11,248 nucleotides of DNA, from assembly GCA_019242135.1 (NCBI GenBank), contig JAFAWC010000313.1, forward strand, positions 1 through 11,248, read 5' to 3'. Shown in pieces: positions 1 through 7,977 of this stretch. The translations under genes and the position numbers were made by a program. Source of the DNA: Mycobacteriaceae bacterium (lineage in GTDB: Bacteria; Actinomycetota; Actinomycetes; Mycobacteriales; Mycobacteriaceae). The notes under the pieces were generated by a model. That model was not told where the DNA came from and made no database searches. It saw only the letters and a list, made by a program, of their open reading frames with translations. Position 1 is the first letter of the stretch. Every line of letters begins with the position of its first letter.

Positions 1-1
1 T

Positions 2-1006
2 CACATCTTCCGCATCCTCAAGCGGACGTTGGCGAAGGCGTGGGACGACTCGATCTTCTCCGAGTCCGCCGAGGCCGCGTTCTGGCAGGTGCTCTCGCTG
101 CCGCCGCTGCTGCTCGGATTGCTCGGCACGCTGGCCTACATCGCGCCGGTGTTCGGGCCGGAGACGCTGCCCATGATCGAGCACCGGCTGATCAGTGCGG
201 CCGACAGTTTCTTCTCGCAGAGTGTGGTCAACGAGATCATCGCGCCGACGATCACCGACGTGGTCAAGGGCGCCCGCGGCGAGGTGGCGTCCGTCGGATT
301 CGTGCTCTCGCTGTGGGCCGGGTCGTCGGCCATTTCCGCGTTCGTCGACTCGGTCGTCGAGGCCCACGGCCAGACGCCACTGCGCCACCCGGTGCGCCAG
401 CGTTTCTTCGCTCTCGGCATCTACGTCGTGATGCTCGTCATCGCAATCGTGGTCCTGCCGCTGCTCGCGCTCGGGCCGGAAAAGATCGCTCATTGGATTC
501 CGCCCGGCTGGGACAACGTGTTGCAGTACGGCTATTACCCGGTGCTCGGGCTGGGACTGGTATTGCTCGTCACCGTGCTCTACCGGGTCTCGTTACCCAA
601 GCCGCTGCCGACACACCGGCTGGTGCTCGGCGCCGTACTGGCCACGCTGGTCTTTTTGGTGGCCAGTAACGTGCTTCGGCAATACCTGCAGTATATCTCC
701 AGCACCGGCTACACCTATGGCGCGCTGGCAACCCCGATCGCGTTCCTGTTGTTCGCGTTCTTCCTGGGTTTCGCGGTCGTGATCGGGGCCGAGCTCAACA
801 ACGCGATTCAAGAGGAGTTCCCGGCGGCGGCGCCCCACGCGCGTCGGCTGCGGTGGTGGTTGCGGGCCCGCGCCGAAGAAATCGTCACCGACGAGCCGGT
901 CACCGAGACAAATGGCGATTTCACAAACAAGAAAGCGGAAACGGAAGGTTATTCCGTCGACACGAATGACAGAACTGCTGCGTCTGAGCGGGTCAGCCGT
1001 TCTTGA
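2..1006 (+). CDS. BrkB/YihY family inner-membrane protein (5' end cut by window)
   Basis: A polytopic membrane protein of the YihY/BrkB family, the family once mislabelled ribonuclease BN; the transported substrate or true role is unknown. The frame is open to the left edge, and residues encoded before the TTG at 29 (FRILKRTLAKAWDD) read like family sequence, so the true start lies outside the window. Counting from the TTG, I see six hydrophobic segments at about residues 22-43, 89-111, 128-150, 166-187, 199-218 and 233-256. The last contains the GAELN motif typical of the family. The C-terminal 50 or so residues are charged and hydrophilic, probably a cytoplasmic tail. Its last 14 bp overlap the 3' end of the convergent DUF3039 gene. 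By position and sequence it corresponds to M. tuberculosis Rv2707. Confidence 0.9.
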   Translation, partial: HIFRILKRTLAKAWDDSIFSESAEAAFWQVLSLPPLLLGLLGTLAYIAPVFGPETLPMIEHRLISAADSFFSQSVVNEIIAPTITDVVKGARGEVASVGFVLSLWAGSSAISAFVDSVVEAHGQTPLRHPVRQRFFALGIYVVMLVIAIVVLPLLALGPEKIAHWIPPGWDNVLQYGYYPVLGLGLVLLVTVLYRVSLPKPLPTHRLVLGAVLATLVFLVASNVLRQYLQYISSTGYTYGALATPIAFLLFAFFLGFAVVIGAELNNAIQEEFPAAAPHARRLRWWLRARAEEIVTDEPVTETNGDFTNKKAETEGYSVDTNDRTAASERVSRS

Positions 1007-1241
1007 GTTTCTCGTAAATGCGCTTGCAGTCCGGGCAAACCGGCGACCCGGGCTTGGGCGACCGCGTGACGGGAAACACCTCGCCGCACAGTGCGACGAC
1101 GTGCGTGCCCATGACCGCGCTCTCGGCGATCTTGTCCTTCTTGACGTAGTGGAAGTACTTCGGAGTGTCGCTGTCGGTCCCGTCGTCGACGCGTTCGTCG
1201 GTCTCGGTGCGGTCGATCGTCTGCGTCTTCATGCTCGCCAT
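993..1241 (-). CDS. DUF3039 family small zinc-ribbon-like protein
   Basis: An 82-residue protein of the actinobacterial DUF3039 family; function unknown. The C-terminal half holds CGEVFPVTR followed by CPDC, with conserved histidines nearby (FHYVKK, GTHVV), a layout that suggests one small metal-binding knuckle. The first 25 residues are acidic and polar, probably flexible. I chose the ATG at 1241 (MASMKTQ) over the in-frame GTG at 1262 because it gives the 82-residue length I remember for M. tuberculosis Rv2708c; neither start has a strong Shine-Dalgarno sequence. It runs convergent to the BrkB/YihY gene with 14 bp of overlap and divergent from the DUF3099 gene, leaving only 68 bp for both promoters. 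Metal binding is inferred from the cysteine spacing only. Confidence 0.85.
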   Translation of the reverse strand: MASMKTQTIDRTETDERVDDGTDSDTPKYFHYVKKDKIAESAVMGTHVVALCGEVFPVTRSPKPGSPVCPDCKRIYEKLKNG

Positions 1242-1309
1242 TGTGCCCGCTATGACGGCCACCTGAAACGGGGTGTCCAGGTTGCCTCCGCTTGTGAAAC
1301 AGTGGAGGT

Positions 1310-1714
1310 ATGAAACACGGCCACGAGCTGAGTTTCGACGACGAGGGTCGACCGGTCCTGATCACCGCCGCCGCACTGCCGTACGAAGAAGAACAGCGCC
1401 GGCGGGTGCGGAAATACTTGACGTTGATGACGTTTCGCATCCCGGCGCTCATCTTCGCCGCGGTCGCCTACGGCATCTGGCATAGCGGGCTGATTTCGTT
1501 GCTGATTGTGGCGGTCTCGGTGCCGTTGCCGTGGATGGCCGTGCTCATCGCCAACGACCGCCCACCCCGGCGGGCCGAGGAGCCGAGGCGCTTCGACAAC
1601 GCCCCGCGCCGTACCCGGCTGTTCCCCTCGGCGCGGCGCGCCGAGCTCGAAGCCCCCACCGGCGTTGCACCGCAATCTGAGCAGTCGAATCAGGGTGAGC
1701 CCGAGGCGAATTAG
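1310..1714 (+). CDS. DUF3099 family small membrane protein
   Basis: A 134-residue protein with two adjacent hydrophobic stretches, about residues 42-58 (IPALIFAAVAYGIW) and 61-82 (LISLLIVAVSVPLPWMAVLIA). They are followed by a basic, proline-rich tail (NDRPPRRAEEPRRF), so it is probably a two-helix hairpin with both ends in the cytoplasm. This matches the DUF3099 family and M. tuberculosis Rv2709; no biochemical role is known to me. The start is constrained: an in-frame TGA lies at 1295-1297, and ATG 1310 is the only start codon before the first helix. Oddly, the only purine-rich Shine-Dalgarno match, GGAGG at 1304-1308, ends one base before this ATG. It is co-directional with sigB, but the 147-bp gap carries separate sigB control elements. 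Confidence 0.82.
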   Translation: MKHGHELSFDDEGRPVLITAAALPYEEEQRRRVRKYLTLMTFRIPALIFAAVAYGIWHSGLISLLIVAVSVPLPWMAVLIANDRPPRRAEEPRRFDNAPRRTRLFPSARRAELEAPTGVAPQSEQSNQGEPEAN

Positions 1715-1728
1715 GACACTCTGGCTTT

Positions 1729-1760
1729 ATTCTCAGGCCATTCTCAGGTCGTTTCTGAAT
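1729..1760 (+). promoter_or_regulatory. Direct-repeat array resembling an MprA box, upstream of sigB
   Basis: ATTCTCAGG occurs at 1729-1737 and again at 1740-1748, exactly 11 bp apart. A weaker copy, TTTCTGAAT, follows at 1752-1760. Repeats on one helical turn suit side-by-side binding of a dimeric response regulator. The repeat resembles the loosely conserved 8-bp direct repeats (core CTCAG) described for MprA, which is reported to control sigB and sigE directly in M. tuberculosis. The array ends about 36 bp upstream of the ECF -35 element. The repeats are seen directly; the regulator is inferred from similarity and gene context. Confidence 0.6.
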
Positions 1761-1796
1761 AACTGCACTTCAGAGCGTTTACTCCGTTAGTCGATC

Positions 1797-1824
1797 GGGA
1801 ACTTCATCGGTACCCCGAACGTTG
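1797..1824 (+). promoter_or_regulatory. ECF-type (SigE/SigH-like) promoter of sigB
   Basis: GGGAAC at 1797-1802 and GTTG at 1821-1824 are separated by 18 bp. This fits the GGAAC / GTT elements of mycobacterial SigE and SigH promoters. Transcription would begin near 1830, giving a leader of roughly 30 nt that contains the AGGAGG ribosome site at 1850-1855. Dependence of sigB on SigE and SigH is established in M. tuberculosis; the assignment here rests on the motif and its position. Confidence 0.75.
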
Positions 1825-1861
1825 CAACTATTGACAGTTCGAGGCGATCAGGAGGCCGCCA

Positions 1862-2821
<960 letters not shown>

Positions 2822-2834
2822 GCTCCCTCCATGT

Positions 2835-2862
2835 GTGGCCCGCCTCTTCGGAGGCGGGCCAC
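2835..2862 (+). terminator. GC-rich hairpin terminator after sigB
   Basis: A perfect 12-bp stem (GTGGCCCGCCTC paired with GAGGCGGGCCAC) closes a TTCG tetraloop, starting 14 bp after the sigB stop codon. No T-tract follows, which is common for mycobacterial intrinsic terminators. It would separate sigB from ideR, 66 bp downstream. Confidence 0.85.
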
Positions 2863-2928
2863 GCGCCATCTCCGGCCGGCTTCGATTTCCCAGCTTGACC
2901 GGTAGACTCTGGCCGACGGAGGGCGCAC

Positions 2929-3621
2929 ATGAACGATCTGGTCGATACCACCGAGATGTACCTGCGGACCATCTACGACCTCGAAGAAGAGGGCGTGATC
3001 CCGCTGCGCGCCCGCATCGCCGAACGCCTCGAGCAGAGTGGCCCGACCGTCAGCCAGACGGTGTCGAGGATGGAGCGCGACGGGCTGCTGCAGGTGGCCG
3101 GGGATCGTCATCTCGAGCTCAGCGAGAAGGGCCGCACTTTGGCCATCGCCGTCATGCGTAAACACCGCCTCGCCGAGCGGCTGCTCGTCGACATCATCGG
3201 CTTGCCGTGGGAAGACGTGCACGCCGAGGCCTGCCGGTGGGAGCACGTGATGAGCGAGGAGGTGGAGCGGCGACTGGTGCAGGTCCTCAACCATCCGACC
3301 ACCTCACCCTTTGGAAACCCCATTCCCGGCCTCGCGGAGCTGGGCGTCGACCCGACCGCCGCACCGAAGCGCGGCGATCTCGTCCGTCTCACCGAACTGC
3401 CCGCCGGTGCCCCCGTGGCGGTGGTGGTGCGCCAGCTCACTGAGCACGTGCAGGGCGACGTCGAACTGATCACGCGGCTCAAGGACGCCGGCGTCGTCCC
3501 CAATGCGAGGGTCACTGTGGAGGTCACCCCGGGCGGCGGCGTCGCGATTGTGATTCCCGGACACGAGCACGTCGAATTGCCCCACCACATGGCACATGCG
3601 GTGAAAGTGGAAAAGGTCTAA
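2929..3621 (+). CDS. ideR: Iron-dependent repressor IdeR (DtxR family)
   Basis: The Fe(II)-activated global iron regulator: it represses siderophore and uptake genes and activates iron storage when iron is replete. It has 230 residues, the standard length. An N-terminal winged helix-turn-helix (about residues 5-64, recognition part SGPTVSQTVSRMER) is followed by a dimerisation domain (65-140) and a C-terminal SH3-like domain (about 151-230). All ligands expected by DtxR numbering are present: M10, C102, E105 and H106 for the primary site, and H79, E83, H98, E172 and Q175 for the ancillary site. GGAGG at 2918-2922 lies six bases before the ATG. TAGACT at 2903-2908 is a possible -10, so ideR probably has its own promoter after the sigB terminator. 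The 3' end overlaps the convergent DUF4192 gene by 4 bp. I saw no iron box in the window. Confidence 0.98.
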   Translation: MNDLVDTTEMYLRTIYDLEEEGVIPLRARIAERLEQSGPTVSQTVSRMERDGLLQVAGDRHLELSEKGRTLAIAVMRKHRLAERLLVDIIGLPWEDVHAEACRWEHVMSEEVERRLVQVLNHPTTSPFGNPIPGLAELGVDPTAAPKRGDLVRLTELPAGAPVAVVVRQLTEHVQGDVELITRLKDAGVVPNARVTVEVTPGGGVAIVIPGHEHVELPHHMAHAVKVEKV

Positions 3622-4664
3622 CCCGCCCGCCGGCCGAACGCGCGACGCGGCGGCAGGCTCACCCCGAGCCGCTCGGCCACCCGATACCCGCTCGCGGCCA
3701 ACTCGCGGATCTGCTCGGGGCGCATGCCCGACTGCAACGCGACGTCGAGCATCGAGGCCATTCGATGTCCGCCGTTGCATCGCAGCGCCGCGTCGAGCGC
3801 CACGCCCGCCAGCGGTCCGTCACCCCGCGCGTAGGCCGAGAAAGCCAGCAGGACAAGCGCCTCCACCCGCCCCGGCTTCGGCAGGGTGCGCGCGAGCACC
3901 GCCCACAGCATCTCGGCCTCGGCGGCGGTGTCACCGACGGCCAGCGCGAACAACGTGTCTCGCACGTTCACGTCGGCCAGGCCGCACGCGAGTTCGGCCA
4001 ACTCGTTGTCTGACGGCTGGGCCCCGTCGCGCATTCGCGCGGCGGCGGCCATCGCTTGTTCGACGTCACGCCGGGCCGAATCGGAATCGCATTCCGCGCG
4101 CGCCGTGAGGCGTCTGCGGATCCGCCGCGCGAGCCGGCGAACCCGCGCGGTGTCGGTGACTTCGATGACCTGCTGCAGCTCCTCACGCCGCGCGTAGAGT
4201 CGGCGACCGTCGAGCACCGCGGCCATCGCAAGCGGGGATGACAATGGGTCGTCGACACTGCCTGTCGCGCCGCACATGTCGGCGCAGCGCCACCTGCCGC
4301 CGGCTGCGATGCGGTCGACGACATGCACCGCAATGAGTGTGATTCCTTGCAGCTCAAGCACATCCGTGAGCGCCGAGCCCAGTTCGCGAAAGTCCTCGGC
4401 GCACATCGGGCACTGCGCGCCGTCCTCGTCGACGATCACCGCGATCGCCGCGTCGGGCCGCACCGCCCCGGCCACCTCGGCGATCCGGTCCACGGTGTCG
4501 ACAAGCCGCGGCAAGAGATCAAGCCGCATGACAGCGCCCATTTCGCCGCGATCTAAGGTGACGAGCACGAGCGATTTCTCGGGAACGAAGCCGAGCACGG
4601 CGGGAACGGCCGCGATCAGCGCACCTGGCCGGTTGAATATGAAGTCGGGCTGTGAAGTCGTCAT
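3618..4664 (-). CDS. DUF4192 domain-containing protein
   Basis: A 348-residue actinobacterial protein of unknown function, equivalent by position to M. tuberculosis Rv2712c. The N-terminal motif PGALIAAVPAVLGFVPEKSLVLV and later segments such as GRVEALVLLAFSAYARGDGPLAGVALDAAL are typical of DUF4192. There is no signal peptide or membrane segment, so it is probably cytoplasmic. Two cysteine pairs, C85-x2-C88 and C127-x3-C131, could bind a metal or form disulfides; that is only inferred. I chose ATG 4664 (MTTSQPDF) because the family homology begins there and GAGGG precedes it; the frame could extend upstream to 4715, but that stretch is low-complexity Gly/Asp-rich sequence. It overlaps the ideR 3' end by 4 bp. 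The gap to the upstream lipoprotein gene is 107 bp of C-rich sequence. Confidence 0.88.
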   Translation of the reverse strand: MTTSQPDFIFNRPGALIAAVPAVLGFVPEKSLVLVTLDRGEMGAVMRLDLLPRLVDTVDRIAEVAGAVRPDAAIAVIVDEDGAQCPMCAEDFRELGSALTDVLELQGITLIAVHVVDRIAAGGRWRCADMCGATGSVDDPLSSPLAMAAVLDGRRLYARREELQQVIEVTDTARVRRLARRIRRRLTARAECDSDSARRDVEQAMAAAARMRDGAQPSDNELAELACGLADVNVRDTLFALAVGDTAAEAEMLWAVLARTLPKPGRVEALVLLAFSAYARGDGPLAGVALDAALRCNGGHRMASMLDVALQSGMRPEQIRELAASGYRVAERLGVSLPPRRAFGRRAG

Positions 4665-4771
4665 GCCCTCACCCTGACCCCCGCCCCCGTCAGCCACCCC
4701 GTCCCCGCGGCCCACCCCACCGCCCGCTGTGGATGCACGCCGCCCTGGGGATAACTCGCGCGCTGATGCGG

Positions 4772-5455
4772 CTATCCGGTGTGGCGCAGGCTCAGCACCT
4801 GGGCGGTGAAGATCTCGTCGAGACCCGTGGTGTCGACCTGCTCATCCCCCGAACCGACGGCCTGCGCCATCACCCGAACGTCGCCGACCTGCCCCACCAG
4901 AACAACCGCCCGGTGCTGCCCGTCGCCGTCTTGCGTCAGGTCCACCGCGAACGCGTCGTCGGCGCCGGCGATCGGCGGCGGCAGCATGTTCGCACCGACC
5001 GTCCAGGATCCCGTGGAGTCGTTGACCGCGAACGATGTGCAGCGGGCGACCTGATCCCGGCGCGCGCTGAGCCGCCCGACGCCCCGCGCCAGCACCAACC
5101 GCAACGCGGTGTCGTCCGCGCGCCTGCCCTCCATCGCGACGATTTCGTTGGGCACCGGCGGTTGGCAGTCCGCCGGTTCGACGTGGCTTCCCGGGGGAAC
5201 CCCGTCGATCGTGCCCAGCGCCTCGTGCGCGTCACCAGATGCCGCCGGGTAATCGGACGGCCAAAGCGACCGGTCCACCAGCAACTCCGACAGCGGCTTT
5301 GTCGCCAGGATCGCGTCGAGCCGCGAGCCGGAACCCGCGACTGGCGAGCCGTCGACCGTTCGGCCGCAGCCGCCCAGTCCCGCCATCACGGCCGGGCACA
5401 GCACGAGCGCAGCCACTCGCCTGCCGGTGAGCGCGCCGATCAGCATCGACGACAT
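4772..5455 (-). CDS. Putative exported lipoprotein, possibly DUF5642-like
   Basis: A 227-residue protein with an N-terminal export signal: basic RR at 12-13, a hydrophobic core, then the lipobox L27-G-G-C30. It is therefore probably lipid-anchored on the outer face of the plasma membrane. The mature part is soluble, with cysteines C97 and C139 that could form a disulfide. It resembles the family of mycobacterial lipoproteins often labelled DUF5642 or PknH-like sensor domains, but I cannot assign it firmly and no function is known. ATG 5455 and ATG 5446 are both possible starts; a weak GGGTGAG lies before the first. It is absent between Rv2712c and sthA in M. tuberculosis as I remember that locus. 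A long plus-strand frame across it is a GC-driven shadow. Confidence 0.78.
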   Translation of the reverse strand: MSSMLIGALTGRRVAALVLCPAVMAGLGGCGRTVDGSPVAGSGSRLDAILATKPLSELLVDRSLWPSDYPAASGDAHEALGTIDGVPPGSHVEPADCQPPVPNEIVAMEGRRADDTALRLVLARGVGRLSARRDQVARCTSFAVNDSTGSWTVGANMLPPPIAGADDAFAVDLTQDGDGQHRAVVLVGQVGDVRVMAQAVGSGDEQVDTTGLDEIFTAQVLSLRHTG

Positions 5456-5568
5456 GGTCTCACCCGGTAGCGCCGCAACGGTGCATGGCGCGCACGAGGC
5501 GATAGCGTCGCCACGAGTTGTTCACTCCGTATTGACACCGTCCGCGTGCGAGATTCCGCAAAACGGCG

Positions 5569-5582
5569 TAGACCTCTTGTCA
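5569..5582 (+). promoter_or_regulatory. Possible -10 element for a leaderless sthA transcript
   Basis: TAGACC at 5569-5574 lies exactly 7 bp before ATG 5582, the spacing expected if transcription starts at the A of the start codon. No Shine-Dalgarno sequence precedes this ATG. The hexamer is one base off the TAnnnT consensus and I see no matching -35 (a TTGACA at 5532-5537 is too far away), so this is tentative. Confidence 0.35.
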
Positions 5583-6991
5583 TGCCTATGGAGTACGACC
5601 TCGTCGTCATCGGCTCGGGCCCGGGCGGACAGAAGGCCGCGATCGCGGCGGCAAAGCTGGGCAAATCGGTGGCCGTCGTCGAGCGCGGCAGGATGCTCGG
5701 CGGGGTGTGCGTGAACACCGGGACGATCCCGTCGAAAACGCTGCGCGAGGCCGTCGTGTATTTGACCGGCATGAGTCAGCGCGAACTGTACGGCGCCAGC
5801 TATCGCGTCAAGGAAAAGATCACTCCGGCGGATCTGCTGGCGCGCACCCAGCACGTCATCGGCAAAGAGCAGGACGTCGTGCGCTCGCAGTTGATGCGTA
5901 ACCGAGTCGAGCTGTACACGGGGCACGCCCGCTTCGTCGACGAGCACACCGTGCTGGTCGAGGACCCCAGCCGCAGCGACCGGATCACGGTCAGCGGCCA
6001 GTTCATCGTGATCGCCACCGGCACCAAGCCCGCCCGCCCCGCGGGTGTCGAGTTCGACGAGGAGCGGGTGCTCGACTCCGACGGCATCCTCGACCTCAAG
6101 GCGCTGCCGACGTCGATGGTGGTCGTCGGCGCCGGTGTGATCGGAATCGAGTACGCGTCGATGTTCGCCGCGCTGGGCACCAAGGTGACCGTGGTCGAGA
6201 AACGTGACTCCATGCTCGACTTCTGCGATCCCGAGGTCGTCGAGGCGCTGCGGTTCCACCTGCGTGACCTCGCTGTCACGTTCCGCTTCGGTGAGGAGGT
6301 GACCGCCGTCGATGTCGGGTCGGCAGGTACCGTCACCACCCTGGCCAGCGGCAAGCAGATCCCGGCCGACACGGTGATGTACTCCGCGGGGCGGCAGGGC
6401 CAGACCGATCATCTCGACCTGGCCAACGCGGGCCTGGAAGCCGACAGCCGCGGCCGCATCTTCGTCGACGACCGGTTCCAGACCAAGGTCGACCACATCT
6501 ATGCGGTGGGTGACGTGATCGGTTTTCCCGCGCTGGCCGCCACCTCGATGGACCAGGGTCGGCTGGCCGTCTACCACGCGTTCGGCGAGCCGGCGTCGGG
6601 AATGCCCGAACTTCAGCCGATCGGCATCTACTCCATCCCCGAGGTGTCATACGTCGGGGCCACCGAGGTGGATCTGACCAAGGATTCGGTTCCCTACGAG
6701 GTCGGGGTGTCGCGGTACCGCGAATTGGCGCGCGGCCAGATCGCCGGCGACTCCTACGGGATGCTCAAGTTGCTGGTGTCAACCGAGGACCTCAAGTTGC
6801 TGGGCGTGCACATCTTCGGGACGGCCGCCACCGAACTCGTGCACATCGGGCAGGCGGTGATGGGCTGCGGCGGCACCGTCAAGTATCTCGTCGACGCGGT
6901 GTTCAACTACCCGACGTTCTCGGAGGCATACAAGACGGCGGCGCTGGACGTGATGAACAAGATGCGCGCGCTCAACCAGTTCCGCGCGTAG
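5582..6991 (+). CDS. sthA: Soluble pyridine nucleotide transhydrogenase (FAD)
   Basis: A 469-residue flavoprotein that moves reducing equivalents between NADPH and NAD+, balancing the two pools in the cytoplasm. The fold is that of the pyridine nucleotide-disulfide oxidoreductases. A FAD-binding GSGPGG motif is at residues 11-16 and a second dinucleotide motif, GAGVIG, at about 183-188. A FAD contact motif (YAVGDVIG) follows, then a C-terminal dimerisation domain. The redox CxxxxC of lipoamide dehydrogenases is broken (C43-VNTG-T48), and the C-terminal active-site histidine region reads FNYPTFSE. Both are hallmarks of SthA rather than a disulfide reductase. I chose ATG 5582 (MPMEYDLVV), one residue longer than the M. 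tuberculosis protein; the GTG at 5546 would add 12 residues with no ribosome site. The stop codon directly abuts the convergent protease gene. Confidence 0.95.
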   Translation: MPMEYDLVVIGSGPGGQKAAIAAAKLGKSVAVVERGRMLGGVCVNTGTIPSKTLREAVVYLTGMSQRELYGASYRVKEKITPADLLARTQHVIGKEQDVVRSQLMRNRVELYTGHARFVDEHTVLVEDPSRSDRITVSGQFIVIATGTKPARPAGVEFDEERVLDSDGILDLKALPTSMVVVGAGVIGIEYASMFAALGTKVTVVEKRDSMLDFCDPEVVEALRFHLRDLAVTFRFGEEVTAVDVGSAGTVTTLASGKQIPADTVMYSAGRQGQTDHLDLANAGLEADSRGRIFVDDRFQTKVDHIYAVGDVIGFPALAATSMDQGRLAVYHAFGEPASGMPELQPIGIYSIPEVSYVGATEVDLTKDSVPYEVGVSRYRELARGQIAGDSYGMLKLLVSTEDLKLLGVHIFGTAATELVHIGQAVMGCGGTVKYLVDAVFNYPTFSEAYKTAALDVMNKMRALNQFRA

Positions 6992-7765
6992 TCAGCAGCC
7001 GTCCTCGGACACCGAGGGGGCGGTGTCGGCAGGGCCGCCCGCCTCGGCGCGCCGCAGCAGATCGGCGATTTTTCCGTCGAACGGCGGTGAGTACGAAAGG
7101 TTTTCGTCGCAACCGCCGCCGTCGAGGCCGCCGATCAGCCCGACGATAGTGGAGTCGCGGCGCCACGGGGCGCCGCTGGTGCCGGCGATCAGGCCCGCGC
7201 ACTGCAGCGACGGGAAGCCCTTGGTCCCGCTCGCGGTCGCGGTGCGGCAGCCGATCGGCTCGCCACCCACGCTGGCCGGGTAGCCGGTCACCGTGACCAC
7301 GGTCCCCGGGCTCGGTGTCGTGCCCAGCGTCAAGCCCGTGCCTGCCGCCGACTCGACCGAGCGGCCGTCCTGGCGGCTGACCCTCGCGATGGCGAAATCG
7401 GCGACGGGATCCTGGGCGGCCAGCCACCGCGGGTCGAGGTAGATCGCGTCGATGGTCCATGTGCCGGCCGGGTCGGCGGTGCCGCTGAATCCCGAAACGA
7501 AGGTCGTCGGAGAGCCAGCTGCCAGGCAGTGAGCCGCCGTCAAGATCAGGTTGCCGGCAGTTGAGTGCAGCACGGACCCGGTGCAGGTGTGCATTTCGGA
7601 GGCGCCCAGGAACACCGCGCCGACCACCGGGTCGGCATGGACGGCGGTGGCCGCGGCCGGCGGCGAAGCTGGCGAGGCAGCCGCGGGCGGCTGTGGCCGC
7701 GTGCAGCCCGGCGCCGACAGGGCCGCGCCCAACAGCAGGATCATCAAGGCCGACCGGACACGCAT
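6992..7765 (-). CDS. Exported trypsin-like serine protease, possible lipoprotein
   Basis: A secreted S1-family (chymotrypsin-like) peptidase of about 257 residues. With residues numbered from the adjacent GTG at 7768, the catalytic triad is visible: H80 in LTAAHC, D124 in VADFAIARV, and S198 in AGTSGAP. Cysteine pairs C62/C81 and C174/C190 fit the usual disulfides. The N-terminus is a signal sequence ending LSAPGC, so C22 may be lipidated; the proline before the glycine makes this lipobox atypical. A Pro/Ala-rich linker (about 23-43) precedes the domain. The start must be GTG 7768 or ATG 7765, since an in-frame TGA lies just upstream; neither has a clear ribosome site. Substrate unknown. It begins at the base after the sthA stop, convergent to it. 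No counterpart lies here in M. tuberculosis as I remember that locus. Confidence 0.85.
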   Translation of the reverse strand: MRVRSALMILLLGAALSAPGCTRPQPPAAASPASPPAAATAVHADPVVGAVFLGASEMHTCTGSVLHSTAGNLILTAAHCLAAGSPTTFVSGFSGTADPAGTWTIDAIYLDPRWLAAQDPVADFAIARVSRQDGRSVESAAGTGLTLGTTPSPGTVVTVTGYPASVGGEPIGCRTATASGTKGFPSLQCAGLIAGTSGAPWRRDSTIVGLIGGLDGGGCDENLSYSPPFDGKIADLLRRAEAGGPADTAPSVSEDGC

Positions 7766-7895
7766 CACGGTCGATCATGCCTGAGCCGCCGTTGCGCGGC
7801 CCACCTTGCGATCCGCTGTGGAACCCGCAGCCGCACGTGTCGCGTTGTTTGATCAGGGACATGCGCGTTCGCTCAATCTTGACGTCCGGTGGCGC

Positions 7896-7917
7896 GTGTC
7901 ACCTCGGCAGGTGACAC
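7896..7917. repeat. Perfect inverted repeat upstream of the PAC2 gene, possible operator
   Basis: GTGTCACCT at 7896-7904 and AGGTGACAC at 7909-7917 form perfect 9-bp arms around a 4-bp CGGC spacer. The repeat lies 60 bp upstream of the PAC2 start. A TACCGT hexamer at 7938-7943 fits a mycobacterial -10, so the repeat would sit at or just above the -35 region, as an operator would. As RNA it could also fold as a hairpin, but there is no T-tract and no gene ends just before it on either strand. The binding protein is unknown. Confidence 0.6.
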
Positions 7918-7977
7918 TAGAGACCGCGGGCCGGCGATACCGTGCGAAGAGCAGGAATCCCGAAAGGAGGCAGAACT

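Noticed and set aside
4728..4754. DnaA-box-like words TGTGGATGC and TGGGGATAA
   Set aside because: Each is one base off the classical box, there are only two, and the core gene context is not that of a replication origin. Chance is the simpler explanation.
4652..5470. Long plus-strand open frame (272 codons) antisense to the lipoprotein gene
   Set aside because: Its composition is Arg/Pro/His-rich, as expected for a GC shadow. The minus-strand frame has a signal peptide and lipobox, so that one is real.
5522..6577. Minus-strand open frame (351 codons) across sthA
   Set aside because: It is fully antisense to the unmistakable sthA coding sequence and has no recognisable domain.
7780..7862. 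Minus-strand frame starting MSLIKQRDTCGCGFHSGS upstream of the protease
   Set aside because: It continues into a shadow frame of the protease with Arg-rich composition, and there is no ribosome site. It might be a tiny upstream peptide, but nothing supports it.
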